From Caballeronia hypogeia (GTDB taxonomy: Bacteria; Pseudomonadota; Gammaproteobacteria; Burkholderiales; Burkholderiaceae), in contig NZ_FCOA02000003.1 of NCBI RefSeq assembly GCF_001544875.2, positions 310,001 through 374,000 on the forward strand: 64,000 nucleotides of DNA, given 5' to 3'. How positions within the stretch are numbered: the first letter of the stretch is position 1; each line of letters begins with the position of its first letter. Positions 10,211 through 19,018 of this stretch are shown piece by piece. A program made the position numbers and the translations under genes. The notes beneath the pieces were generated by a model. The model had not been told where the DNA came from, searched no databases, and saw nothing but the letters and a program-made list of their open reading frames with translations.

Positions 10211-11974
10211 TCAATCCAGCCGGAGCCTTGCTTCGGCATAGGCGTATAGCGGGCGCCACAACAGTCGGTTGAACAGCGTGACGAACAGCGACATCACGGC
10301 AATGCCGAGAATGATTTTCGGGTAGTCGCCCGTGGCGGTCGTCTGGGCGATATAGGCGCCGAGACCATGCGCGACGACTTCGGTTTTGCCCCACGACACC
10401 GCCTCCGCGACGATGCTCGCGTTCCACGCGCCGCCCGAAGCGGTGATCGCACCGGTGATGTAGTAAGGAAAGATGCCGGGCAGCATGCACTTCTTCCACC
10501 ACTGCCAGCCGCGAATCTGGAAGTTGGTCGCGGCCTCGCGATAATCGTTCGGATATGAAGACGCGCCGGCAATCACGTTGAAGAGGATATACCACTGCGT
10601 GCCGAGCACGATGAGCGGCGACAGCCAGATGTCGGGGTTCAGGTTCCAGCGCACGATCACCACGACGAACACCGGAAACAGCAGATTCGCCGGGAACGCG
10701 GCGAGGAACTGCGCGAGCGGCTGGATCTTCTCCGCGAGCGCGGGCCGCAGCCCGATCAGCACGCCGACGGGCACCCAGATGACCGACGCGATCGCGATCA
10801 GCACGATCACGCGCAAGAGCGTGATGAAGCCCATCAGGAACACGTGCCCGACCTCGCCCCAGGTCACGCCGGTCGACACGAACGACACGACCTTCCACAC
10901 GACGAACACCGTGATCAGCAACAAGGCAGTGCCCCAGGCGATGTCGCCGACGCGCGTCGACGGCACTTTCGCGCGCAGCGGCAGCCCGACGTTCTCGAAC
11001 GCGCCCTGCAGCGACGGCAGTTTGATCGGCACGCGCGCGGCCTTCGCGAGAATCCAGCCGGCCGGCACGAGCAGGCGGTGAATCAGGCGCGTGCGGCGGA
11101 TCAGGTCGAGCAGCCACGATTCCGGCGCGTTGCCCGAACTCGTGAACTCCATGCGGAACTTGTCGGCCCATGCGACCAGCGGACGGAACATCAGCTGGTC
11201 ATAAGCGAGGATGACAACGATCATCGCCAGGATCACCCAGCCGATCGCGCCGAGGTTGCGCTCGCCGATGGCCGTAGCCAGATACGCCCCGACGCCCGGC
11301 AGCACGATCGTGCGATTCCCCACCGTGATCGCTTCGGAGGCGACGACGAAGAACCATCCGCCCGACATCGACATCATCATGTTCCAGATGAGGCCCGGCA
11401 TCGAGAACGGCACTTCGAGCTTCCAGAAGCGCTGCCAGTTGGTGAGGTGAAAGCCGCGCGAAACTTCGTCCAGATCGCGCGGCACCGTGCGCAGCGACTG
11501 GTAGAAGCTGAAGGTCATGTTCCACGCCTGGCTCGTGAAGATCGCGAAGATCGCCGCGCATTCGGCGCCGATCACGCGCCCCGGGAACAGCGCGAGAAAG
11601 AACGTGACCGTAAACGAGATGTACCCGAGCACCGGCACCGACTGGAGGATGTCGAGAATCGGCACGAGCACGAGCGAGGCACGCCGACTCTTGGCGGCGA
11701 GCGTGCCATAGATCAGTGTAAAGACGAGCGATGCGACCATCGCCAGCAGCATGCGCAAGGTCGTGCGCAGCGCGTATTCGGGGAGATTGGCGGGATCGAG
11801 CGAAATCGCCTGGGTTTGCAGCGTGGAGATCGGCGCTAGAGTCTCATGGAACCCGACGGCGGCGAGCGCGATCATGCAGATGATCATCGGGAACGCGACA
11901 AAGTCCCAGCGGTTCGGCAGGAGCCGCCAGGCCGACGCGTTCGCCGTGCGATTCAGATTGAAACCAAATTCCAT
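10211..11974 (-). CDS. Fused double ABC permease, NitT/TauT family
   Basis: The 587-residue inner-membrane protein contains two binding-protein-dependent permease domains in one chain (about 75-265 and 375-575), each with several hydrophobic segments. The EAA-type loops are recognisable in DEVSRGFHLTNWQRFWKLEVP and in YREAATNFQIRGWQWWKK. Separate family members usually have about 250-280 residues and dimerise; here the two halves are joined by a hydrophilic linker. GGAGG lies seven bases before the ATG. The ATPase gene follows immediately. The substrate is not known. Confidence 0.88.
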   Translation of the reverse strand: MEFGFNLNRTANASAWRLLPNRWDFVAFPMIICMIALAAVGFHETLAPISTLQTQAISLDPANLPEYALRTTLRMLLAMVASLVFTLIYGTLAAKSRRASLVLVPILDILQSVPVLGYISFTVTFFLALFPGRVIGAECAAIFAIFTSQAWNMTFSFYQSLRTVPRDLDEVSRGFHLTNWQRFWKLEVPFSMPGLIWNMMMSMSGGWFFVVASEAITVGNRTIVLPGVGAYLATAIGERNLGAIGWVILAMIVVILAYDQLMFRPLVAWADKFRMEFTSSGNAPESWLLDLIRRTRLIHRLLVPAGWILAKAARVPIKLPSLQGAFENVGLPLRAKVPSTRVGDIAWGTALLLITVFVVWKVVSFVSTGVTWGEVGHVFLMGFITLLRVIVLIAIASVIWVPVGVLIGLRPALAEKIQPLAQFLAAFPANLLFPVFVVVIVRWNLNPDIWLSPLIVLGTQWYILFNVIAGASSYPNDYREAATNFQIRGWQWWKKCMLPGIFPYYITGAITASGGAWNASIVAEAVSWGKTEVVAHGLGAYIAQTTATGDYPKIILGIAVMSLFVTLFNRLLWRPLYAYAEARLRLD

Positions 11975-12717
11975 GAGAGGCCCTCCCCCGTGAGGCTGAA
12001 TTTCGACCGCGGCGAACGCGGATTGGTGCTAGTGACGGCGAAAGCTCCGTCCGGCGGGCAAGCGGCCTTGGCCCGGGACGACCCCGTGCTCAACGCACGC
12101 GGCCGCCAAAAAGACGACAGGACGTCATGCTCGGGCGTCAAACGGCGCCAGGCTGCCGCCGCGTCGGGAAGTTGCTCCTGCTGAACCGGGCGACACTACA
12201 CCAACCGCTGTGACAGGCACAACCTTCATACGTCGCGGCACGCCATTTGTGCGATGTTTCTGTTGCTCTTCGGCACGGCAAAGGCAAAATGAAGGGGCTG
12301 TGCGTACTGCTCGTGCCCCGCGCCGGCTTGCTTACGCTTCCTTTCAGTCCGGCGGCTTGATGCCGGACCCGGGCGGCGAGTCTAGCGGCGCATCGGCGTG
12401 GCGGGCGCGCCTTGTGTTGGGCGCACGTCGCCGGCCGTCACAAGGCGCTTGATAGGCGGCAAAAAACATCGTCCAATCTTGGCTTATCACGAACAATAAA
12501 TTGAGCGCCGAAGCGATGCGAGACGCCAGAAACGAGCCGGAAGACCGCCTGCACGAAGCGCGCCGCCCTTCAGGGCGCCCGAGCCGTGCGGATGCGGACA
12601 TGACGCGCTGCAATCGCCGCGCCAGCATCTCACGCTCCGGGCAACCGGTGGCGCCGCTCGTCTCGCGCGGCCCCCGCCGTGCAGGCGCGGCGTGACCTTC
12701 GATCCTGTCCGAGACCG
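11975..12717. other. Long intergenic region without a convincing gene
   Basis: About 740 bases lie between the divergent permease and diguanylate cyclase genes. I see only short GC-rich open frames without ribosome-binding sites. The permease promoter and leader must be in the left part, but I can name neither a promoter nor a riboswitch motif. Confidence 0.4.
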
Positions 12718-14403
12718 ATGAACAAGCCCATCCTGCACCGTCTGATCGCGACGCTCGGCCTTGCGATGCTGACGTTCGCGTGCTGGATAGCCGCCGGCTT
12801 GCTGTCGGACCGAATGGTACAACAGGAGATGACCTCGACGGTGCGCACCGAGCGGCAGATGGCGGCGTCCATCGTCGATAACATGGCTCAGATCATCGCG
12901 AGCGACCTGGCGATGTCGCGCGCCATTCCCGCGACGCTCGCGCAGATGGACCTCACCCAGCGGGCGCTCGCGGAGTCGCGGAATTATGCCTCGAACCCGG
13001 CCGCGACGGAAATCGAAAGACGCGCCGACTGGAGCGCGCGTCCCGCGCTCGAAAAAGTGAACAACTTCCTGCACGACGCACAGGGCTTCTCCGGCCTCGA
13101 TTCGATCTGGCTGGTGAACGACCACGGGTTCTGCATTGCGTCGAGCAACGCGGGAGAGGACGACAGCTTCATCGGCTACGACATGAGCGGGCGCGGGTAC
13201 GTGGTGCGCGCATTGCTCGGCGGTTTCGTCGAGATGTACGGCGTCGGGCGCCTGTCTGGCGAGCCGGGCATCTTCATCGCGGCGCCAGCGTACGAAGACG
13301 GCATTCTCGTGGGAGCGGTGATCGCCAAGGTGAGCATCGACCGGCTGCGCCACTGGGTATCGCGCGCGGGGACATTCGTGACCGACGAGAACGGCGTCGT
13401 GGTGATGGCGCACGACGGCCGGCTCGAGTACGAGGCGATGCCCAACGCGCCGGTCGCGCGCATGACCGAACGCGAGCGCCTCGAACATTACCGGCGCGAG
13501 TCGTTTCCGGAGTTGCGCGTGTCGCACATCGGCGAGCAGATGCGCGCCTCCGAGCACTGGCTCGGGCCGGCGCTAGCGCAGACCTTCTACGCCGCCAACG
13601 GCAGCAACGTGCCGTCGCTGTACGACGAGCGCACCGGTCTCAACTCCGGGCTGTCGGCGCATATCGTGCATCCGCTCACGAGCTGGCCGGAAATCAGCCG
13701 CAATCACAGCCGCGACCGCCTGCTCGTGTTTCTCACGATGGCGGGCGTCGTCACCCTCGCCATCGTCATCGCGATCTCGTATTCGCGCGAGCGACGCCTG
13801 CACCGCGCCACGCGCGATCTGGCCGAGCAGTTGCAATCGGCCAACACGCTGCTGTCGGCCGAGGCGCGCCATGACGCGCTCACCGGCGCGCTGTCGCGGC
13901 GCTACTTCCTCGACACGCTGCGCCATGAAGTCGAACTCGCGCGCTCGGTCGGCACGCCGCTTTCGGTGGCGATCGCCGATCTCGACCATTTCAAGCAGAT
14001 CAACGACCGCTTCGGCCATGCGTCGGGAGACCGCGCGCTCGAGCACTTCGTCGAGGTGTGCCGTGCGCAGTTGCGTGCGAGCGATGCGATCGGACGGCTG
14101 GGCGGAGAGGAGTTCGGCATCCTGCTGCCGCAAACCTCGCTCGCCGATGCGCAAGCGGTGCTCGAACGGCTGCGCAAGCGCTTCCATCACGAGCATTGCG
14201 CGCATTTGCCGGACGACGCGGTGCTGTCGGTGTCGATCGGCATCACGGAGCTCGCGCCCGAGGACGCCCTCGAATGGATCCTGTCGCGGGCCGATCTTGC
14301 GCTCTACGAGGCCAAATCGCGCGGGCGCGACCGCAGCGAGGCGCGCCCCGCCGATCCCGCGCCGCCCACGCGTCATCCCGAGAACACGCTCGCGGGCAAA
14401 TGA
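12718..14403 (+). CDS. Membrane-bound diguanylate cyclase (dCACHE-GGDEF)
   Basis: The 561-residue protein makes cyclic di-GMP from two GTP. The N-terminal transmembrane helix is at about 6-27, then a periplasmic sensor region of roughly 300 residues with the size and pattern of a double CACHE domain. A second transmembrane helix follows (about 336-358, LVFLTMAGVVTLAIVIAISY), then a short coiled linker and a C-terminal GGDEF domain. The catalytic signature is GGEEF. An inhibitory I-site RASD precedes it by five residues, so product feedback is likely. Metal and GTP contacts are seen in DLDHFKQINDRFGH. The start at MNKPILHR is chosen because the helix follows at once; its ribosome-binding site is weak. 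Confidence 0.9.
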   Translation: MNKPILHRLIATLGLAMLTFACWIAAGLLSDRMVQQEMTSTVRTERQMAASIVDNMAQIIASDLAMSRAIPATLAQMDLTQRALAESRNYASNPAATEIERRADWSARPALEKVNNFLHDAQGFSGLDSIWLVNDHGFCIASSNAGEDDSFIGYDMSGRGYVVRALLGGFVEMYGVGRLSGEPGIFIAAPAYEDGILVGAVIAKVSIDRLRHWVSRAGTFVTDENGVVVMAHDGRLEYEAMPNAPVARMTERERLEHYRRESFPELRVSHIGEQMRASEHWLGPALAQTFYAANGSNVPSLYDERTGLNSGLSAHIVHPLTSWPEISRNHSRDRLLVFLTMAGVVTLAIVIAISYSRERRLHRATRDLAEQLQSANTLLSAEARHDALTGALSRRYFLDTLRHEVELARSVGTPLSVAIADLDHFKQINDRFGHASGDRALEHFVEVCRAQLRASDAIGRLGGEEFGILLPQTSLADAQAVLERLRKRFHHEHCAHLPDDAVLSVSIGITELAPEDALEWILSRADLALYEAKSRGRDRSEARPADPAPPTRHPENTLAGK

Positions 14404-14528
14404 CGCGCTGCTGTTTCCTGTAACGCCGCGTCATCGCACGGTCATGCGTATGTCGCGACGCATGCGCATCCCGCAGGTATCATCGATGTTCGATATCGAA
14501 AGCTGCCGGTTCCACCGGGGAGGATTGC

Positions 14529-14792
14529 ATGAAGGGAAATCTGGTCATCGTGTGCCGCGATCAGGACGCTGAAACGTTCGACCAACTGCTCGCCGAGTAC
14601 GGCTCGTTTCAGGTGCGGCTCTCGTCGACGACATGGTTCCTGAAGATCGACCTCGCGCCGGAGGCGATCCAGGACGAAATCCTCTCGCGGCTTGGGAAAT
14701 ACACGACGCACTACATCTTCGAGGCGTCGACGGTGACGTACAACACGGTGGACAGCGAGGCGGCCTCGGCGCTCGAAACGCTCTTCGACTGA
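14529..14792 (+). CDS. Small conserved-looking hypothetical protein
   Basis: This 87-residue soluble protein has alternating hydrophobic strands and amphipathic helices: strand LVIVCRD, helix ETFDQLLAEYG, two strands through QVRLSSTTWFLKID, helix AIQDEILSRLG, strand THYIFEAS. The order resembles a beta-alpha-beta-beta-alpha-beta ferredoxin-like fold such as Cas2/SinR-like proteins, but no catalytic Asp pattern or cas gene supports that. A strong GGGGAGG lies six bases before the ATG, so translation is well supported. It stands alone, about 125 bases after the diguanylate cyclase. The function is unknown. Confidence 0.7.
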   Translation: MKGNLVIVCRDQDAETFDQLLAEYGSFQVRLSSTTWFLKIDLAPEAIQDEILSRLGKYTTHYIFEASTVTYNTVDSEAASALETLFD

Positions 14793-14822
14793 AAACTACC
14801 CGGCTTCGCTACGAGCGCGCCG

Positions 14823-16166
14823 TCACAGCGCGCGCTCTTCCTGCTGCGGGCCGGCGCGCCGTTCGGCGAGCGGCCGCGAAGCGAGCTCGACGGGAAAGGT
14901 CATCGTGACCTGCAACCCGCCTTCCGGACGATTGCCGATTTCGCACTCGCCGCCCGCGCGCCGCGCGAGCCGCTCCACGATGGCGAGCCCCAGCCCGCTG
15001 TGACCGCTTCCGCCGCGCGCCGGGTCGAGCCGGACGAACGGACGGCTCGCCTTGATCAGATCGTCCGGCGCGATGCCCTTGCCGTGGTCGGACACCGACA
15101 ATACCCAGCCCTTCGCGTCGCGCCGCGTCTCGATGACGACCGGCGGCGCGCCGTATGCATGCGCGTTGTCCAGCAAATTCGACAGCAGCCGGTCCAGCGT
15201 GGCCGCGGGCAGCACGAAAGCCGGGCCGGCCTCGAGCTTCAGACGCACGGTCTGCGCCCCCGGCGACACCGCGCGATAGGCCCGCGCGATGCGCTCGCAT
15301 TGCTCGTCGACCGGAACCGGCTCGCTGCCGTCCGGGCGGTCGTGCGCGAACACGAGGAATTGATCGACGATATGCGCCATCGAGTTGACGTCGCGCACGA
15401 CGCCGTCGCGCATTTTCTCGTTGTCCATCATCTCGGCGCGCAGGCGCAGGCGCGCGAGCGGCGTCTTCAGGTCGTGCGCCACGCCCGCGAGCATCACGGC
15501 GCGGTCGTTCTCCGTCTGCGAGACTTCGCGGACCATCTGGTTGAAGCCGTGCGTGAGCTGACGCAGTTCGCGCGGGCCGCGCTCGGGCACGGGCGGCGTC
15601 GGCTGGCCGCGCCCGAAGCGCTGCACCGCCTGCGCCAGCGCGCGTAACGGATACTGAAGCTGCCACGCGCCGACCAGCGCGGCGAAAACGGCCGCCGAGA
15701 AGATCACCACAAGCCATACGACCATGCGGTCGCGTGAGCGCGGCGGGCGCAGCGGCTGCACCGGCACCACGATCCAGCCCGCGTCCTTCGCGCCATGCAC
15801 CCACACGCTCGGCGGCCCGCCGGGTTCGCTCAGACGGACATCGGTGCCGTCGGGCAGACGGTCTTTCAGGTCTTCGATAAAGCGCTGCAGCGGCGGCGGC
15901 GGAATGTCCCCGGCCGGCTGCTTCGGCACGTCGGGGCTTTCGAGCGCGACCGTATGCACGCGCGGCGGCAAGGGCTGATCCGGCGTATTCGCGATGTGCT
16001 GACGCACCGCCTCGACCAGAAACACGGCTTCCTCGACGGCAAAGCGCGTCTGCACGTTGTCGCGCTCGAAGCGGATGATCGCGAACCACGCGACATGCGA
16101 CAACACCAGCATGCCGATGACGATGACGACCAGCCGCCCGAACAGCGTGTCAATTGCCCGGCGCAT
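14823..16166 (-). CDS. EnvZ-like sensor histidine kinase
   Basis: The 447-residue inner-membrane kinase has a transmembrane helix near 9-31, a proline-rich periplasmic domain (about 32-150), a second helix (about 150-170), a HAMP linker and a HisKA domain with the phospho-His box AGVAHDLKTPLARLR. An HATPase domain follows, with an N-box LLSNLLDNAHAYG, G1 DHGKGI and G2 SGLGLAIVERLARR. The H-box sequence places it in the EnvZ/RstB-like group. It overlaps the response regulator gene by 17 bases, so the pair is coupled. The stimulus is unknown; the divergent Spy/CpxP-like gene suggests envelope or metal stress. Confidence 0.92.
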   Translation of the reverse strand: MRRAIDTLFGRLVVIVIGMLVLSHVAWFAIIRFERDNVQTRFAVEEAVFLVEAVRQHIANTPDQPLPPRVHTVALESPDVPKQPAGDIPPPPLQRFIEDLKDRLPDGTDVRLSEPGGPPSVWVHGAKDAGWIVVPVQPLRPPRSRDRMVVWLVVIFSAAVFAALVGAWQLQYPLRALAQAVQRFGRGQPTPPVPERGPRELRQLTHGFNQMVREVSQTENDRAVMLAGVAHDLKTPLARLRLRAEMMDNEKMRDGVVRDVNSMAHIVDQFLVFAHDRPDGSEPVPVDEQCERIARAYRAVSPGAQTVRLKLEAGPAFVLPAATLDRLLSNLLDNAHAYGAPPVVIETRRDAKGWVLSVSDHGKGIAPDDLIKASRPFVRLDPARGGSGHSGLGLAIVERLARRAGGECEIGNRPEGGLQVTMTFPVELASRPLAERRAGPQQEERAL

Positions 16167-16872
16167 TTTGCTCGCCGTCCGGCACGAAAACGTAGCCGCG
16201 CCCCCGCACCGTCTGAATGAAGCGCGGCGCGGACGGGTCCGTCTCCAGGATGCGGCGCAGGCGCCACACCTGCACGTCGATGCCGCGGTCGGTGCCGTCG
16301 TATTCCGGGCCGTGCAGCAGTTCGAGCAGGCGCTCGCGGGTGAGCGTTCGCATCGGATTGTTCACGAAGATCTTGAGCAGCGCGAATTCGCTGCCGGAGA
16401 GCGTGAGCGGACGGTCGTCCTGTTGCAGCGTGCGCGACTGGAAATCCAGGCGGAAGCGGCCGAACGAAAACGGCTCGCGCTGCTCGGGCGCCGCGGACGG
16501 AATCGTGCGGCGGCGGCGCAGCACGGCCTGCACGCGCGCCAGCAGCTCGCGCGGATTGAACGGCTTGCCGAGGTAATCGTCCGCGCCCAGTTCGAGACCG
16601 ACGATGCGGTCCACGTCGTCCGCGCGCGCGGTCAGCATGATGACGGGGATGTCGTCGCCGGATGCGCGCAGGTGCTTGAGCGCGGTCAGGCCGTCGACGC
16701 CCGGCATCATCAGATCGAGCACGATCAGGTCGGGGCGCTCGCGTTCGATGCGGCGTTCGAGTCCACCGGCGTCATGCAGCACCGATACCTCGATGCCCTG
16801 CCGGACCAGATAGTCGCGCAGAAGGTCGCGCAGTTCGGCGTCGTCGTCGACGACAAGGATTTGCGTAGTCAT
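16150..16872 (-). CDS. OmpR-family response regulator
   Basis: The 240-residue DNA-binding regulator has a receiver (1-120) with DDD, the phosphoacceptor Asp in VLDLMMPGVDG, Thr in MLTARA and Lys in GKPFNP. A winged-helix DNA-binding domain follows (about 140-232, ending RGRGYVFVPDG). It is the cognate partner of the overlapping kinase gene. Paired GTTAC/GTAAC boxes 57-121 bases upstream of its start have the spacing OmpR-family dimers recognise, so it may regulate itself and the divergent gene at 17120. Confidence 0.94.
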   Translation of the reverse strand: MTTQILVVDDDAELRDLLRDYLVRQGIEVSVLHDAGGLERRIERERPDLIVLDLMMPGVDGLTALKHLRASGDDIPVIMLTARADDVDRIVGLELGADDYLGKPFNPRELLARVQAVLRRRRTIPSAAPEQREPFSFGRFRLDFQSRTLQQDDRPLTLSGSEFALLKIFVNNPMRTLTRERLLELLHGPEYDGTDRGIDVQVWRLRRILETDPSAPRFIQTVRGRGYVFVPDGEQNAPGN

Positions 16873-16928
16873 GGGAGGGAGTTTAGCGCGTGAGTCCGGC
16901 CTCGATTGATGACAGCCGTGCCATAAGG

Positions 16929-16993
16929 GTTACCGGGTGTTACGACGAAAGCGGGGCGTAAACCGGCGTAACAAGCGTCAAGCATGCCGTAAC
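16929..16993. promoter_or_regulatory. Cluster of OmpR-type GTTAC/GTAAC boxes
   Basis: Five pentamers lie in the divergent region: GTTAC at 16929 and 16939, GTAAA at 16958, GTAAC at 16968 and 16989. The first pair and the second pair each repeat at 10-bp spacing, one helical turn, in opposite orientation to each other. Direct half-sites one turn apart are the known binding mode of OmpR-family dimers. That the regulator at 16150 binds here is inference. Confidence 0.55.
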
Positions 16994-17119
16994 ACGCGGT
17001 CCGGCGCGAACCCCTACGCTGTGTCTCACCGACAAGCGCAAGGCCTCGACGAACTTTCGGATCCCGTCGAACAGTCTTTGCGGCTTCGGCATCGACACAA
17101 CAATCCAGGGAGTACCAAG

Positions 17120-17701
17120 ATGGCCAAGCAATACCGCATTCTCACCGCCGCCGCCGCTGCAATCGCGCTGACGTTCGGCGCGGCCCACGCCGCCACGACC
17201 GACGCGCCGCCCCCGCCGCCCCCCGGCGGCCACGCGATGATGGGCGGTCCCGGCGGCCCGGGCGGGCATCGCATGGAAATGCGCATGCAGAAGCAACTGG
17301 ACGAACTGCACGCCCAGTTGAAGCTGAACGCGGACCAGGAAAAACTCTGGCAGACCGCGCTCACCACGATGAAGCAGAACCATCAGCAGATGCGCGAGGC
17401 GCACAAGCAGATGCACGACCAGTTCAAGTCGATGGAGAACCAGCCGATCCTCGATCTGAACGCGATGCACGCCGCGCATCAGAAGCTGGAGGAGCAGAGC
17501 GCGCAACTGCGCGAGCAGACCGCGACCGCGTGGCTGAACTTCTACAACGGTCTGAACGATCAGCAGAAGACCACCGTCAGCACGGCGCTCAAGAAGCACT
17601 TCGCGAAGATGCGCGAGCACGAGCACAAGATGCACGAGCGCTGGGGCAAGCGCGGCGGTGCGGACGGCGCGGCGGGGGCGTCGGCGACCGCGAAGCCGTA
17701 A
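17120..17701 (+). CDS. Spy/CpxP-like periplasmic protein
   Basis: The 193-residue secreted protein has a clear Sec signal peptide (about 1-24, cut near AAHA-ATTD). A proline/glycine-rich linker and a long helical, Met/His/Gln-rich body follow. The body contains LKLNADQEKLW and LNDQQKTTV, the two positions where Spy/CpxP proteins carry LTxxQ motifs. Family members act as periplasmic chaperones or metal-responsive sensors. The many Met and His residues would fit metal binding, which is inference. AGGGAG lies eight bases before the ATG. It is divergent from the OmpR/EnvZ-like pair, a layout like cpxP-cpxRA, so it is a likely target of that system. Confidence 0.8.
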   Translation: MAKQYRILTAAAAAIALTFGAAHAATTDAPPPPPPGGHAMMGGPGGPGGHRMEMRMQKQLDELHAQLKLNADQEKLWQTALTTMKQNHQQMREAHKQMHDQFKSMENQPILDLNAMHAAHQKLEEQSAQLREQTATAWLNFYNGLNDQQKTTVSTALKKHFAKMREHEHKMHERWGKRGGADGAAGASATAKP

Positions 17702-17715
17702 GCGGTCTTGGCGCA

Positions 17716-17751
17716 TGAAAAAGGCCGCGGAGCGTGAAGCTCCGCGGCCTT
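17716..17751. terminator. Shared terminator between Spy-like gene and pirin
   Basis: A perfect 13-bp stem (aaggccgcggagc / gctccgcggcctt) with a 5-base loop is flanked by A residues on the left. It is a good minus-strand terminator for the pirin gene and a weaker plus-strand one. Confidence 0.8.
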
Positions 17752-17769
17752 CGTCACATCAGACAACGC

Positions 17770-18468
17770 TTACGCGAGATCGAACAGCAGCACTTCCGCG
17801 TTGTCGCCGCGCTCGAGCGTGACCTTCGACAGATCCTCGATCTTCGCGGCATCGCCCGCGCCGAGCGGCTCGCCGTTGACCGACACCGCGCCGCGCGCCA
17901 CGTGCACATAGACGCGGCGGCCGGCCGGCACGTCGAACTCCGCGCGCTCGTCGCCGTTGAAAAGACCCGCGTAGATGCGCGTATCCGCTCCGATCTTCAC
18001 CGAACCTTCGTCGCCGGCGGGGGACGCGATCACGCGCAGACGGCCGCGCTTTTCGTCATCCGCGAAGCGCTTTTCTTCGTAGCCCGGCGCACCGCCCGGC
18101 GCATCCGGAATGATCCAGATCTGCAGGAAGTGCGCAGTTTCCGTCGGCGAGCCGTTGAACTCGCTGTGGCGCACGCCGGTGCCGGCGCTCATGCGCTGCA
18201 CGTCGCCGGGACGGATGGTCGAGCCGTTGCCCATACTGTCCTTGTGCGCCAGCGCGCCGTCGAGCACATAGCTGACGATTTCCATGTCGCGATGGCCGTG
18301 CGCGCCGAAACCCTGCCCGCCCGCCACGCGGTCTTCGTTGATCACGCGCAGCGCGCCGAAGTGCATGTTCTGCGGATCGTAGTAATCGGCGAAGGAAAAG
18401 GTGTGATACGAATCGAGCCAGCCGTGGTTGGCGTGACCCCGTTCATTGCTGCGGCGAATCTCGAGCAT
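17770..18468 (-). CDS. Pirin family protein (YhaK-type)
   Basis: The 232-residue bicupin has the pirin N-terminal signature HGHRDMEIVSYVLDG, with two metal-binding histidines. The other ligands are expected in the GVRHSEFN stretch, whose His and Glu are both present. Family members include quercetin 2,3-dioxygenases and redox-sensing proteins; the actual substrate here is not known. The length matches the YhaK subgroup. GGGAG lies nine bases before the ATG. It is a single-gene unit with its own terminator. Confidence 0.88.
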   Translation of the reverse strand: MLEIRRSNERGHANHGWLDSYHTFSFADYYDPQNMHFGALRVINEDRVAGGQGFGAHGHRDMEIVSYVLDGALAHKDSMGNGSTIRPGDVQRMSAGTGVRHSEFNGSPTETAHFLQIWIIPDAPGGAPGYEEKRFADDEKRGRLRVIASPAGDEGSVKIGADTRIYAGLFNGDERAEFDVPAGRRVYVHVARGAVSVNGEPLGAGDAAKIEDLSKVTLERGDNAEVLLFDLA

Positions 18469-18862
18469 GATGTTTTCTCCCGCCTTGGGCGTTGATTTGC
18501 GATGGAGAGAATGTAAGGGCGACGCCCCTTCGGAACAACGCGCGCAATGGCACTACATTGTTCTGCCCATGTGTGTAATCGGAAGCTTCCGGCTTCGCGC
18601 CCGCGCGCCGTCCCGGTTCGGGTAAAATACCGCGCTTTTCGGGGTCGCCGCGCCGCGGCCTCGCGCGCCGAGGCATGCAGCATGAGCCAGTCGCAGGCAA
18701 AAACGCGCCCGGCGGCCCGGCGATGACGCGCCAGCAGGGTAAGCAGCAACGGCAGCACGCAATTTTGACCATCTAGAATACCGACCGCTGGCCGAAAAGC
18801 AGAAGCGGGCCGCTGAAGGACAGCCGAAACGCGCGGGGTTGCGCCATTGGCTGAGGAGAGAG

Positions 18863-19018
18863 ATGAAACCATACGCATCGCGCGTCGCACCGCCATCCAC
18901 GGACGCGACCGTCCGGACGCAGCGAGCGAACGACCGCCGCGTGCCGCGTTCGTCGCACTCCATGCACGTTAGGCACCTTACCAAGGAATCACCATGTTGC
19001 AAGGCTACGGTCCGCTGA
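18863..19018 (+). CDS. Possible leader ORF overlapping the start of hisQ
   Basis: A 51-codon frame starts with a strong ribosome-binding site (GAGGAGAGAG directly before the ATG) and runs 25 bases into the next gene in another frame. The product (MKPYASRVAPPSTDATVRTQ...) is basic, has no signal peptide and matches nothing I know. It may be a translated leader that couples to hisQ, or the remnant start of a lost gene. The rest of the 525-base gap upstream (18469-18862) shows no gene; gggtaaaatacc at about 18622 looks like a -10 region. Confidence 0.35.
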   Translation: MKPYASRVAPPSTDATVRTQRANDRRVPRSSHSMHVRHLTKESPCCKATVR

